64,000 bases of DNA from Cervus elaphus. Lineage: Eukaryota; Chordata; Mammalia; Artiodactyla; Cervidae. Shown here in pieces: positions 20,041 through 30,137 of the stretch. The position numbers were made by a program, and so were the translations under genes. The DNA lies in the NCBI RefSeq assembly GCF_910594005.1, contig NC_057819.1, positions 123,291,669 through 123,355,668 on the forward strand. Reading direction: 5' to 3'. The notes below the pieces were generated by a model. That model saw only the letters and a program-made list of their open reading frames with translations. It made no database searches and was not told where the DNA came from. Within the stretch, counting starts at the first letter, position 1. Every line of letters starts with the position of its first letter.

Positions 20041-21897
20041 CTAGAGCAGGAGACAGATTGTCTAGTAAATAACCCCCTGGCTGTACCCCTCCAAGGCCTG
20101 CAGGCCCCATGGGAAGCCTCCTTTATGACGGGGGACCCCACGGTGCAGGAGAGCCCTGCACCCTGTCTTCCCGAGTCCTGGGTGTGGAGCAGGAAGGACC
20201 AGAACTTGGCTGCCCAAGTGCCCCGCGCTGCTTCCACGTGCCCTGTGTCCAGCCTTCTTGGTGGTGATGCGCTCACCCACCCCGGGTGTTATGATGGACC
20301 CTCCCCTCAGAGCCTCAGACAGGTGCTCCTATGACCATCCCACCTTCAGTGGGGAAACCGAGGTCTAGAGAGGCTGGGAGGTTTGTCCTAAATGGACACC
20401 CTTGGCCAGACTGCTCCTCAGTTAAGCTTCGTGACCACCTACAAGTCAAGTTTTGCTGGCGTTTGAGGGCAGAAAGTAAAGGCTTGGGGTGGTGGGGACA
20501 GGCACCACCCCCAGTCTGTCTGGGGCTCTGGCCTGTGCTTGCCTGTTCCCAGGGTCATCCTCCAGGCTTGGAGTCAACATCTGGGGAGGGTGGGTGGGCA
20601 GCAGGATGATGCAGACCTCCAGGGCAGCCATGGGGAGCCTCAGGGAAGGCCTGCAAGCCCCACGAATGCCATTTCTCCTGGGCAACCTCCTTCCTTCTGC
20701 ACCTACCTCTGCAACTTCTCAGGCCCTGGTCCCTGCTTCAAACCTCCTCCTGCGCATCTCAGGAAACCCGCTCCCCCATCTTCTGTGTCCCCTTGACCTT
20801 CACCAAAGCCGGCTTGGGCCCCCCCACCTCTGCTCAGAAACTTGCAGCAGCTCCCCTGGACCCAGTGAAATGCCTCAGCCTACTTGGCATCCCCCAGACT
20901 CAGCTTCCCCATCTGTGAATTGGGGATGATGGTGACCACCACAGAGGGCTGTAAGCTTTGGGGGGTGGGGTCCATGCCTGGCAGTGGGGAGGCTGGTCAG
21001 CCCTGCACCAAGATGGGCGCAGGACATGGAGCTAACTGCCTGAGTGTGAGTGATGGGGGGTGGGGGGCAGGAAGGTCCTGAGAGGTACCCCTGCCCCTAT
21101 CATCTCTGCTGCCCCACCTTCGAAGTCAATCCTCCCATCCGTGTTGGCCGCCTGGATCACAGCCTCAGCCTCTTCATCCGTCAGTGGTGGGTCCCCTGCT
21201 GGGGATTGTGGACAGGGTGTACTTAGGGCCAGGGGTGGGCTCAGGTTAGAACTGAGGGGGCATCTGTCCATTGCCCGATGGTTTATGAGGTGCTTGCTCC
21301 CCACTTTACAGTGGGGAAAATGAGGCCCAGCTTCAGAAGGGTCTCTGGGCCTGGGCCCAGTGCTGCTTCTGGCCTGGCCCCATCTCCTACAAGGCCTGCT
21401 GGAGCCCCATGGGGGTAGCAGGTCTTCTGGGGTGGGCATGGTATCCATAGGCTAGAAGGGCCCCAGGATTCAGGACCCCCTGTCCTTGGCTCTGGCTGTA
21501 CTTTATCTCATTCCACTCGCTGAAGCTGCTCTGGTCCCTGTCCAGGGTCTGGAAGGCCTTGCAGATGACGCTGTCCAGCTGCCCTGAGGCCTGGAACTTC
21601 TGCATGTACTGGAAGAACTTGATGTAGCTGAAGGAGCCTGGGAATGGATGGGCATATCAGCCAGCAGGGCCTGGGCCCAGAGGGAGACTCCTGCCCTGGG
21701 GTGGGGGCCGTGGTTCCCATGCCCTCCCTGAGCCTAGGGGCTCCTGCGTCCATAGGGGGTGGTCCCGGGGCGGTCTGGAAACAGGTAGTACTGTGATGCC
21801 TCACGTCCATGGTCAGCAGATCTATGTCCTTATCTGACAGGGATGTGCCCATGGCCAAGGCCACCTTCTTCACCTGGGAGGATAACTCCTCATCCAT
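19994..21897 (-). CDS. PVALEF: PVALEF, parvalbumin-like EF-hand protein, four coding exons
   Basis: Parvalbumin-like EF-hand gene, expected between CEP131 and AATK. Coding exons, in minus-strand order, are 21897-21792, 21637-21502, 21221-21118 and 20040-19994. Joined they give 393 nt, 130 residues plus stop, with matching phases. The product has an N-terminal AB-like helix pair (1-35: LSSQVKKVALAMGTSLSDKDI), a CD EF-hand (loop D68 to E79: D-R-D-Q-S-S-F-S-E-W-N-E), a linker, an EF-hand (about 96-120) and a basic IPKKK tail. By analogy it would buffer calcium in the cytosol. Two points are odd. Loop 1 has Ser where Gly and a hydrophobic residue are usual (positions 6 and 8). Loop 2 has Ala at position 1. 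The exon 2/3 junction implies two cancelling deletions (see findings). The gene may be functional but relaxed, or a young pseudogene. Confidence 0.85.
20041..21117. other. PVALEF intron 3
   Basis: Non-coding. Contains a weak MIR-like segment near 20340-20400 (GGGGAAACCGAGGTCTAGAG). Nothing else recognised. Confidence 0.6.
21118..21221 (-). CDS. PVALEF: PVALEF coding exon 3 (second EF-hand)
   Basis: Residues 81-116, acceptor GGCCCTAAG, donor GAAG|GTGGGG. Translates to PLTDEEAEAVIQAANTDGRIDFE. The first ~12 codons read in a frame different from the recognisable parvalbumin-like text upstream. Confidence 0.8.
21502..21637 (-). CDS. PVALEF: PVALEF coding exon 2 (first EF-hand)
   Basis: Residues 36-81, acceptor ATTCCCAG. 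Encodes SFSYIKFFQYMQKFQASGQL and loop D68-E79. The reading ends GAG-ATA-AA before GTACAG. A G appears to be missing compared with the expected AAG|GT junction. Confidence 0.85.
21792..21897 (-). CDS. PVALEF: PVALEF coding exon 1
   Basis: Residues 1-36. The ATG follows an acceptor (CCCCTGCAG) by 7 nt, so the exon starts at 21904 and the leader is upstream. Ends in phase 1 (CACA|GTACTA). Confidence 0.87.
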
Positions 21898-21904
21898 TCT
21901 GGCC

Positions 21905-24471
21905 CTGCAGGGGACAGGAGCCAGCTCAGCGGGTATGCTGGGCAGGAGGGGATGCTGTCCTTAGATCCTGCTGGCGCCAGCTCTGGGCCCTAGAGTGGGG
22001 ACCCCAGGCACCCAGACCAGGCTGCAGAGGGCAGCCTTGCAGAGACCCCCATGCCCAGGCCCTGAGAAAGATGTGTCTGAGCCCTACCTCTTGGTAGATA
22101 GCCACCATGAAGTGTTACCCCACTGCACAGAAGAAGAGACTGAGGCTCTGAGACAGTAAGTGATGCACACAAGGTCCTTCGCTCTGCTCCCAAGAGGTGG
22201 GGATGGTGCTGTCTGACCCCTAGGCGCTGCTGGGCAACTTCCTCCATCCTTCAAGGCTCCTCTCAAAGCTGCCTGCTCTGGGAAGCCTTCCTGGTTACCT
22301 GAAGCACCAGTTCCTCCTGCAGGACTCAGGGCCCAGGACCTTGGTCTCTCTGTCTCTCCCAGGCTCCAGACGAGTGGGCCCTGGTCATCCTGGCTGGACA
22401 GAAACTGCCAATTGGGAGGCGTGCTGTGTGCAGGATGGTCTCGAGCTGGTCCTGGACTGAGTGAGACCCAGACCGGCTCCAGGAGGACGACCGTGCCCTG
22501 CTCCCAGGTGCTCAGGAGGGCGGTGCATCTGCCCTGAGCGTATGTGCGCAAGGCACGATACCCCCCTTCCGGGAGAGTCAGGCAGGAGCCACTGGGGCAG
22601 GCTAGGACTGTGGGTCTGAGCACAGACCGAGGGGTCGGCAGGCAGGGACCAGGCCGTCCTGTGCCCTCACAGCCGCAGCTCGTGACCCGCAGCACTCTCG
22701 GGTTGCTGTCCCCAGGGCAGGTTGGGTTCTGGGGCTTGTAGCAGAGCAGCTATTTCAGAGGTTCCTTGGCCCTCTCTGAAGTTGGTGGAGCCTTCTGGAA
22801 TCTGCTCCTGCCGCCAGGAGAGGCAGCTCCCTGACCTTTGGTGCAAAAGCCAGCCGGGCAGTGGTCGGAAGATACTTTCTTCCAGTAGAGAAGCCCTGGG
22901 TCAAAGGTTGCAACTCGAGCTGCAGCAGGAGGGCAGGGAGGGCTGGATGCAGCCCAGAGCTGCATCCTACTTCCAGACCCTGGGCGTGGCCTTCCCCCAG
23001 CTGCTTTGGGCCTCAGGCTCCTCATCTGTGAAGTGGGGGAGATCCCTGCTCACCCCTACCCCTTTGCAGGGTCCTGCAAGGAGCCAGGAGAGAAGGAGAT
23101 GGTAGGGAAAGGGTGTCGGATCCTGTGGGGGGCCTGGAGCTGGGTCCTGCACGTGTCACTCACAATGGTCAGTTCTTACAGCCAGTCGGGAAGGTGGGGC
23201 AGGGGTGGTCAGCTGGGATCAGGAGAAGGCACGGGCCTTGGAGACAGGACAGACACTACCAGCCTGCATCCTGAGCTGTGACCCTGATTCTCCCCTCTAC
23301 CCTGGAATCTTGGGGTCCATCCTGGAGGGAAGGGATGCCCTGCCTGGGGCCAGTGTCACCCTCTTCTGGAGGTGGGACTGGACCGAATTCCAGGCCAGGT
23401 CTGGCCAAGCCTGGGGTTAACATCCTGACTGCAGAGTGCTGTGGGAGCCCTGGGCAGGGCTGTTTACCGCCCTGCTCCCACCCCATTGCCGTCTGGGGCA
23501 TCTCCACACCTTGCCCTGAAGGCGGGGGAGCCTGCGATCAGAGCTGGGGACGGCAGGCTGCGGTTAGTGTATTTATAGCGCCTGGTCCACGGTCTGGGAT
23601 GGAGTCTCACTTGGCATGCCTAGTCAGGGTGGGGAGGGGCCTGGGGAGGGGGCTACAAGGCACCACACAGAGCCAGCCCTGCAGCCCCTGCCCAGCCTCC
23701 TGGGGTGCTCCCGGCGCCTGGAAGAACCCTGCCCTCCTCCTCCTTCCCCCTGAAAAGGCCTTCCACCCTCTCCTCCCACCTCACTGCCCTCCACAGCCAA
23801 AGCTGGCTGTAGCTGGAAGGCCTAGCTAAGTGCCTCCAGGCCCCCACATATCCCCAGTATTGCTGTATCCTGGATGCCCCGTCCAAGGGGGGCAGTGCCC
23901 TCCCCTAACCCCAGACCACCCTGGACCACTCAGGGGCCTGGCCTTCCTGGGGGCTGAGGTCTGCATCTAGCACCTGTGAGTGATCACAAATTCAGATGTT
24001 GAGTGATAAATGCCTCTTGGACTGGGGGGAGATGAGCAGGGGTGGTGGAGGCAGTGGGGCCCACTGGGATGGGCATAGGGGCCCAGAACTGGCTTGGTGG
24101 GCCTGCCAGAGTTGGCGGGTCCGGGGGTTTGGAGTCTCTGTTCTACCAGGCCCTTCCCCCACTCAGCACCGGGAGCCCTCTGAAGTGGTCTCAGTCTCCC
24201 ACTGCTGACCCCACCTCACAGCCATGCTCTCAGAGACCCGCATAGGCACATGTGTGCACATGTGTGCCCACCCCTGTAGACCCAGTTGCCTCGGGGCTGC
24301 CCCTCTCTTTCCTCCTCCTTTTTCTGCCCCCCCCAGACCTCCTAGGGTCCCCTAGCACCCAGGGCCTCCCCTCATCCTACAGAAGACAAGGCCTCAACCT
24401 CCCAGAGTGCAGCTCAGGCAGCTCTGGCCAAGCCGGGCGCCCACAACCTCCCCTCCCTGGGCAGGGCTCAC
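21905..24471. other. Probable PVALEF leader intron
   Basis: No coding signal. A MIR-like core (AAGAAGAGACTGAGGCTCTG) lies near 22120-22170. A near-MEF2 motif (GTATTTATAG) is at 23569-23578. Confidence 0.5.
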
Positions 24472-24520
24472 CTCCACCCAGTTTCCTTTGAGGGCTCTGG
24501 GGAGTTGGGTCAGACTGGGG
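24472..24520 (-). other. PVALEF: Candidate PVALEF 5' untranslated exon
   Basis: On the minus strand a perfect TATA box (24555-24548) is followed about 28 nt later by the presumed start, then by about 49 nt ending in a strong donor GGAG|GTGAGC (GT at 24471-24470). The next acceptor on this strand that fits is at 21905, before the ATG. Inferred; no transcript evidence. Confidence 0.5.
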
Positions 24521-24547
24521 GTGCTGAGAGGCTGCAGGGGGCTCCAG

Positions 24548-24555
24548 CTTTTATA
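24548..24555 (-). promoter_or_regulatory. PVALEF: TATA box, candidate PVALEF promoter
   Basis: TATAAAAG on the minus strand, with a good splice donor 77-85 nt downstream. The region upstream (24560-24600 on plus) has a CAGCTG E-box at about 24591-24596. Confidence 0.5.
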
Positions 24556-25424
24556 CCTGCAACTGCTTGGCCTGTTTATTGCTTGGGGCTGCAGCTGTCC
24601 CCCATCCCTCCCGGCACTCCAGCCTGGCACTGACTACCCGCAGGGGCTCGCTGGCACTTGGCAGGTCCACATCGGGCTGGGCAGACTGATCATCAGCAAT
24701 GCGTGGCCTCCCCAAGCCCAGAGTGAGCAAATGGACTTCCTGTCTGTCCCGAGAGGTCCCACCCTGCCTGCTGGCCTCGTAGTGGGTGGGAGGGGGTGGC
24801 CGTCCAGGAGATGACCCGGGCTGGCCAATGTGTCCAAGGCGGCAGCAGAAGGCTGGACCATTGGCCTCCTCCAGCGAGAAGCCAGGCCGGGCAGCTGTCG
24901 TTTGTCTCTGGGTCACTGCCGGGAGCCGGGGAGCCATGCCAGGGCTGGCCTTCGAGGCGAGGGGAGGAGAGGGAAGTCTCTGTCAGGGAGGATGGCTCCT
25001 GCAGGCACAGGTAACAGGGCTGCGTGACCCCAGGCAGGGCTGGCCTCTCTCCCTGGGTAGGGACCTCACAGGGCAGTCCCCAGGGTGAGGACAAGGGGAC
25101 CAGAGAGGCAGGCATTGCTGAGAACCCCTCTGGCCATGGCCTGCTTTCTTGGCCCCCGTGTTTCACACAGCGGTGCCCCTAATGGCAGATGTCTGTGCAG
25201 ACTCTTTGCAACCCCTCATCACCAGCTGTCCTCTGCGGGGGTCTCTACCCCCATCATTTTACATGGCGCTCATATAGCTCAGTGATCTGCTTTCCCTGCA
25301 CAAAAGTGCATCATGTAACGCCGGACTCACCTATGATGTAAGGCCAGTAAGCTGCGGATGTTCTAGTAACTTCCTTGACTGACCGCCTGCTGCTGCTGGA
25401 TCTGGAACAGGTCCTAGTGCTTCT

Positions 25425-25550
25425 CTTTCTTTCTTTTTTTGGCCACACTGTGGGGCCTGTGGGATGTTAGTTCCCCAACCAGGGATGGAACCCATGCCCC
25501 CTGCAATGGAAGCGCAGAACCTTAAACCACTGGGCCATCAAGGAAGTCCC
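25425..25550 (-). mobile_element. CHR-type tRNA-derived SINE
   Basis: Minus orientation, with the poly-T side at the left and the head GGGACTTCC (reverse of GGAAGTCCC) at the right. Flanked by an imperfect 16-bp duplication: AGGTCCTAGTGCTTCT (25409-25424) and AGGTTCCAGTGCTTCT (25551-25566). Confidence 0.88.
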
Positions 25551-25749
25551 AGGTTCCAGTGCTTCTGTTGTCAGAGACACGGTGGGAGGCAGACTGGGAG
25601 GGCCGGGACGAACGATGGAAGTTTCCACGGTCCTGCCGTGTTCTCCTCCGGAAGGGTTACCCTAAAGCTTTCCAGCCTAGCCTGGATGCCCGACACTCTC
25701 TGGTCCTGCAGGAGGCATCATGGCCATTGCTCGATGTGTCTGTCCATCA

Positions 25750-26095
25750 AGTGCAATGTCATGTGCATGAAAGGAATGAGGCACCAACACACTGCAACAC
25801 AGATGAGCCTCGACAGCCCCACACTGAATGAAAAAAGCCAGTCACAAAAGGTCACTTAGTCTGTGATGCCAGTTGTACAAAATGTCCAGGAGAGGTAAAT
25901 CCATACAGACAGAGGGCAGACTGATGGTTGTGGCGGGGGTGGGGGCCTTGCTGGGAAATGGGGAGTCACTGTCTAATGGGTACGGGGTTTATTTTGGAAT
26001 AGTGAAAATGTTCTGGAACTAGAGCGGGGTGGTGGCAGTATCATGAATGCACAAAACGCCATGGAATTGTTCACGTTAAAATGGCTTCTCTTATA
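25750..26095 (+). repeat. Old L1 3' remnant
   Basis: Shows, in order, AAAAAGCCAGTCACAAAAGG, TGTACAAAATGTCCAGGAGA, ACAGAGGGCAGACTGATGG and GTTCTGGAACTAGAG, the diverged sense L1 3' order. Confidence 0.6.
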
Positions 26096-27239
26096 CTGTC
26101 GGAGCACTCCCTCCAGGGCATCTTCTGGAAGCCCCTGTCCGTGCCCACCCCTGCCCAGGCCACAAGATGAGGGGTGGGGAGCGGGTGGGCGGGCTCCTGG
26201 AAAGCACCCAGTCGGAGCTGACAGATGGCCAGTCGCCCAGGCAGCCCCTCCCGTTTCATTTCTGTCGGGCCGCACCCCCCGCCCCCTCCTGAAGCCCTGG
26301 CCCTAGCTTACTGGCCTCACTCTGGGCTGAGCTGGGTCTGAGGGGGCACAGGGTCCCGTTCACAGCTCTGGGGACACCGCTGTCCCCTGTGCCCAGGCTC
26401 GGCAGGAACTGCCCCTTTGGGAGGCTCTGGTCACTCAGGCCTTTGTGGGGCTGGCACTGCCCACCCGCCATCACCGGGCCTGCCTGGAACAACTTGGCAG
26501 GAGGGGGATGGCCTGCTCTGGGCCCCTCCTCCTGAACCTGGAAACCCCTGTGGAAACCTGCAGAGCGGTCCTGCCCCGTGACGTGTTAGACACATAGAGG
26601 AATTAGCTCTTCTCTTCCAGGGAGCCGTTTTTATGTGAGCACAAAGCTCTTTCAAGGCACAGCCTCCTCAGGGCCTGGTGTCTCCCCACTGGCTGGCTGG
26701 GAACACCAGGCAGCATCTCCCCCTTCCGGGGGGCGGGGCAGGGTACCCTTGGCAGCTGCACTTGCCTTCTGAGGGCTCTTTGGCACATGCTGGAACCCCT
26801 CTTACCCCCACTTCGCAGAGCACAGCTGCGGTAGGCGGGCTTGTGGGAGAGAGGTTCTCCCGAGGCTGGGGCCGATCTCTGGGCAAGTGTGGGTGGGGGC
26901 CGGCCTCTACCCTTGGCAGCTGCACCCCTTCCCGTGTACACAGAGGTGGGGATGGGGACCTGGGATTACCACAAGGACATCTGCTCCCCGCCCCCACCCC
27001 AGGCAGGAGTCACATCCTTGTGCAGCAGGAAGGGGTGGCCCAAGGGAGCCGCCTAGTGGGGTGAAGTCCTGGCAGGTAGGGGTGCCCCTGGGGCCCCGTC
27101 CTTCAGTGCCCAGCATGTGGATTTGGGGGCTGAATGTGAAGCAGCCTTTCATGCAGAGATGCTGGTGCGGGTTATTGTCATAGGAAGGACTCAAGAGGTG
27201 CTGGTCGTCCCCACAGCCGTGCCCCCGTGTCCCTTACCA

Positions 27240-27605
27240 CAAAAGGTATGTCCGTGTCCTAACCCCAGGACCTTGAATGGGAACTTGTTTGGAAACAGGG
27301 TCTTTGCCAACATGACCCTTAAGACGAGGTCACACTAGGTGAGGAGGGGCCGTGATCCAGTGACTGGGTCCTTATAAGAAGAGAGACACAGACGAGAGGG
27401 GAGGGCCAGGTGGCGATGGAGGGACAGAGGCAGAGGTTGCGACGATGTGGCCCCGGGTCAAGAGGAACCTGCAGCCACAAGGAGCTAGAAGAGGCAGGAA
27501 GGGCCCGTCCCTGGATCTTTGGAGGGAGCCCAGTCCTGCTTACACCTCGGTTTTAGACTTCTGGCTTCCAGACTGAGAGAGTATCCATTTCGGTTGTTTG
27601 AAGCC
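27240..27605 (+). repeat. Ancient interspersed repeat, family unassigned
   Basis: Contains GGAAACAGGGTCTTTGCC and GGGTCCTTATAAGAAGAGAG and ends GACTTCTGGCTTCCAGACTG then GGTTGTTTGAAGCC. It is recognisable as the same family as the fragment at 37133-37640. I do not assign a class. Confidence 0.6.
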
Positions 27606-27821
27606 CCACCCCAGCAGCCCCTTCTTTCCCAGGGACCCTCTCATGCTCCCCTGCTTCTGGCCTGTCTCCCACCGCTGTTGGCCCCCACCCCAGCCCACTC
27701 TCTACTCTGATCCCCTTCCCAAGCCTCAGGTGAGGACCTGAGTAGGATGTAGGCCTGGGGCCCAGAGGGACACAAAGGCAGCTGCGTCCCCCAGGCTGGC
27801 AGGTGCCCAACAGGGCTGTGG

Positions 27822-28148
27822 TTTTTTTTTTTTTTTCTTATTTTATGGCTATGCTGGGTCTTTGTTGCTACACGGGCTTTTCTCTAGTTGTGGCGAGTGG
27901 GGGCTACTCTCTAGCTGCAGTGCACAGGCTTCTCACGGCAGTGGTTTCTCTTGTTGCAGAGCATGGGCTCTAGGTGCAAGGGCTGCAGTAGCTGTGGCTC
28001 CCAGGCTCTGGAGCACAGGCTCAGTAGTTTTGTGGTATGCACAGGCTTAGTTGGTCTGCAGCATGTGGGATCTTCCTGGATCAGGGATCGAACCCGTGTC
28101 TCCTGCATTGGCAGGCGGATTCTTTACCACTGAGCCACCAGGGAAGCC
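27822..28148 (-). mobile_element. CHR-type SINE (tandem pair, first)
   Basis: Starts with a T-run and GGCTATGCTGGGTCTTTG, ends CCACCAGGGAAGCC. Full-length type of ~330 bp. Confidence 0.9.
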
Positions 28149-28152
28149 TGGA

Positions 28153-28487
28153 TTTTATTTTTTAAGATCTATTTATTTTATTCTTTGGCTGTGGTGGGTC
28201 TTTGTTGCTGCACGCTGGTTTTTGCTAGTTGCCACGAGTGGGGGCTGCTCTTCATTGCGTCACGCAGGGCTCTCATTGTGGCGGCTTCTCTTGTTGCAGA
28301 GCAATGGGCTTTAGGCATTCGGGCTTCAGTAGTTGCAGCCCGTGGGCTCTAGAGCGTAGGCTCAGTAATCGTGGCGTATACAGGCTTATTGCTCGGCAGC
28401 ATGTGGAATCCTCTCAGACCAGGGAGCAAAATGGTGTCCCCTGCATTGCAGGGCAGATTCTTAACTACTGGGCTGCCAGGGAAGCCC
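28153..28487 (-). mobile_element. CHR-type SINE (tandem pair, second)
   Basis: Begins with the T/A-rich tail then GGCTGTGGTGGGTCTTTG and ends GGCTGCCAGGGAAGCCC. Its tail abuts the head of the previous copy. Confidence 0.9.
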
Positions 28488-28754
28488 CCGGCCTGTGGAT
28501 TTAAGGGGTGCCAGGCCAACAGGTGAGCAGTCCTGAGCTTCCCTGGCCTCAGGCTCCAGATGGCTCAGTAGTTTCTACTCCTGCCTTGATTCAAATGTGG
28601 GATATGTTGCTCATCATGGATTTTTCTCAATAATTTTGATTATCTAAGATATTGCATAATACGCAGTATGTGGGATCTTCCTGGACCAGGGATGGAACCC
28701 ATGTCTCCTGTCTCCAAGATACTGCAAAAATAACAGTTACCTCGATGGCCAAGT

Positions 28755-29083
28755 TTAACAGCTTTATTGAGATATAATTCACATGCTGTGAAGTTGACCA
28801 TTTTAGAGCCTACATATCAGTGTTTTTTAATCCCAGGTTGTGCAACCATCACCTCTATAAAATCCAAGAACATTTCCAACACCCCCAAAGAGGCTCTATA
28901 CTCCCATTTTCCCCTCCTCTGGCCCTCTGACAAGCATCAGTCTTCTTTCTATCTCCATAGATTTGAATAGGCTAGGTCTTTCCTATAAGTGGAATCCTAT
29001 GGTATTTGCCCTTCTGCTGTTTTCTCTGAGCACTGTTTCTGAGGTTTATCCATGCTGTAGTGCATGTCAGTGCTCCATTCCTT
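28755..29083 (-). repeat. Old L1 3' remnant, antisense (left piece)
   Basis: TTTATTGAGATATAATTCAC followed by the usual degenerate order to GTTTATCCATGCTGTAG. Continues after the SINE insertion at 29420-29490. Confidence 0.7.
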
Positions 29084-29419
29084 TATTTTAAGTTTTTATT
29101 TATTTATTTATTTTTGGCCGGGCTGCGTCTTTGTTGCTGTGTGGGCTTTTTCTTTCGTTGCAGTGAGCGGGGGCTACCCTCTAGTTGAAGTGTGCAGGCT
29201 TCTCACTGCGGTGGCTTCTGCTGTTGCAGAACTCAGGCTCCAGGTGCATGGCTTCAGCAGTGGCGGCTCCCAGGCTCTGGATCGCAGGTTCAGCAGCTGT
29301 GGTGCACGGGCTTAGCTGCACCGCAGTATGTGGGATCTCTCCGGATCAGGGATGGAACCCACGTCTTCTGCATTGTCAGGTGGATTTTTCTTTTTACCAC
29401 TGGGCTACCAGGGAAGCCC
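29084..29419 (-). mobile_element. CHR-type SINE nested in L1
   Basis: T-rich tail, then GGCCGGGCTGCGTCTTTG, ends CTACCAGGGAAGCCC. Splits an L1 fragment. Confidence 0.9.
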
Positions 29420-29490
29420 CCACTTCACTCCTTTTCACTGATTGCAATCCTCCCCTGTATGGACCCACCAGGCTTTGTGTATCCATCTGT
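29420..29490 (-). repeat. Old L1 3' remnant, antisense (right piece)
   Basis: Continues the L1 order of the left piece (ATTGCAATCCTCCCCTG, TATCCATCTGTTGCTGGAC). Confidence 0.55.
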
Positions 29491-30097
29491 TGCTGGACTT
29501 GTTAAAAGTTTTCGGTGCCTCCCTCACTCACCTGATGCCCTAGTCTGGCGCCTGTGCAGTTCCTGACACGGGAGGCCTCTCCCTCTGTCCCAGGGCCTCT
29601 TGGACCTTCTCTGGGTCCAGACCCCCTGAGGAGCAGGCAGCTCTTTCTAGGGAAGGTGCCCCCCGCAACTATACCCGGCTTGTCCTTGACCCCATGTTGT
29701 CTTCCTTGAGGCTCCTGCCCAAGGCCTTGGTCTCCACGGGCCCGGATGCCCCGTGTCCATGAGAGAGAAGTGGGGAAGTGGCAGCCCCACTAGCCTGGCC
29801 TTGAGGGTGGAGGCGCCTGAGGCAGTGGTCACTCGGTGTGGGGCGCCTGGCCCTCACCACTGTCGGGCCTGGCCCTTGCCTGGGTGGCAGAGGGGTCTGG
29901 GGCCCCTCGCTTCCCTAGGGGGGCGACCACATCTTCAGAGATCTCTCTCAAGGGAGTCCTGAGGCAGGCTGGCCACTGGGCACCCTGTGAGCCCTCACCC
30001 CTGCGCCCCCTGCCCCCAGCACTGGACGAGCCAGGCTCTCAGTGTGGGGGCTTTGCCCCTGGGGCTCGAGTTTCTACCTCCTCTGTCTTTTCTCAGA

Positions 30098-30100
<3 letters not shown>

Positions 30101-30135
<35 letters not shown>
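30101..30135 (+). repeat. (GT)n microsatellite
   Basis: About 17 GT units followed by a GAGAGTGCGCGCATGCG tract. Likely polymorphic. Confidence 0.95.

Positions 30136-30137
<2 letters not shown>

Noticed and set aside
23569..23578. MEF2-like motif GTATTTATAG as a PVALEF muscle enhancer
   Set aside because: One base off the consensus and a single site; expected often by chance.
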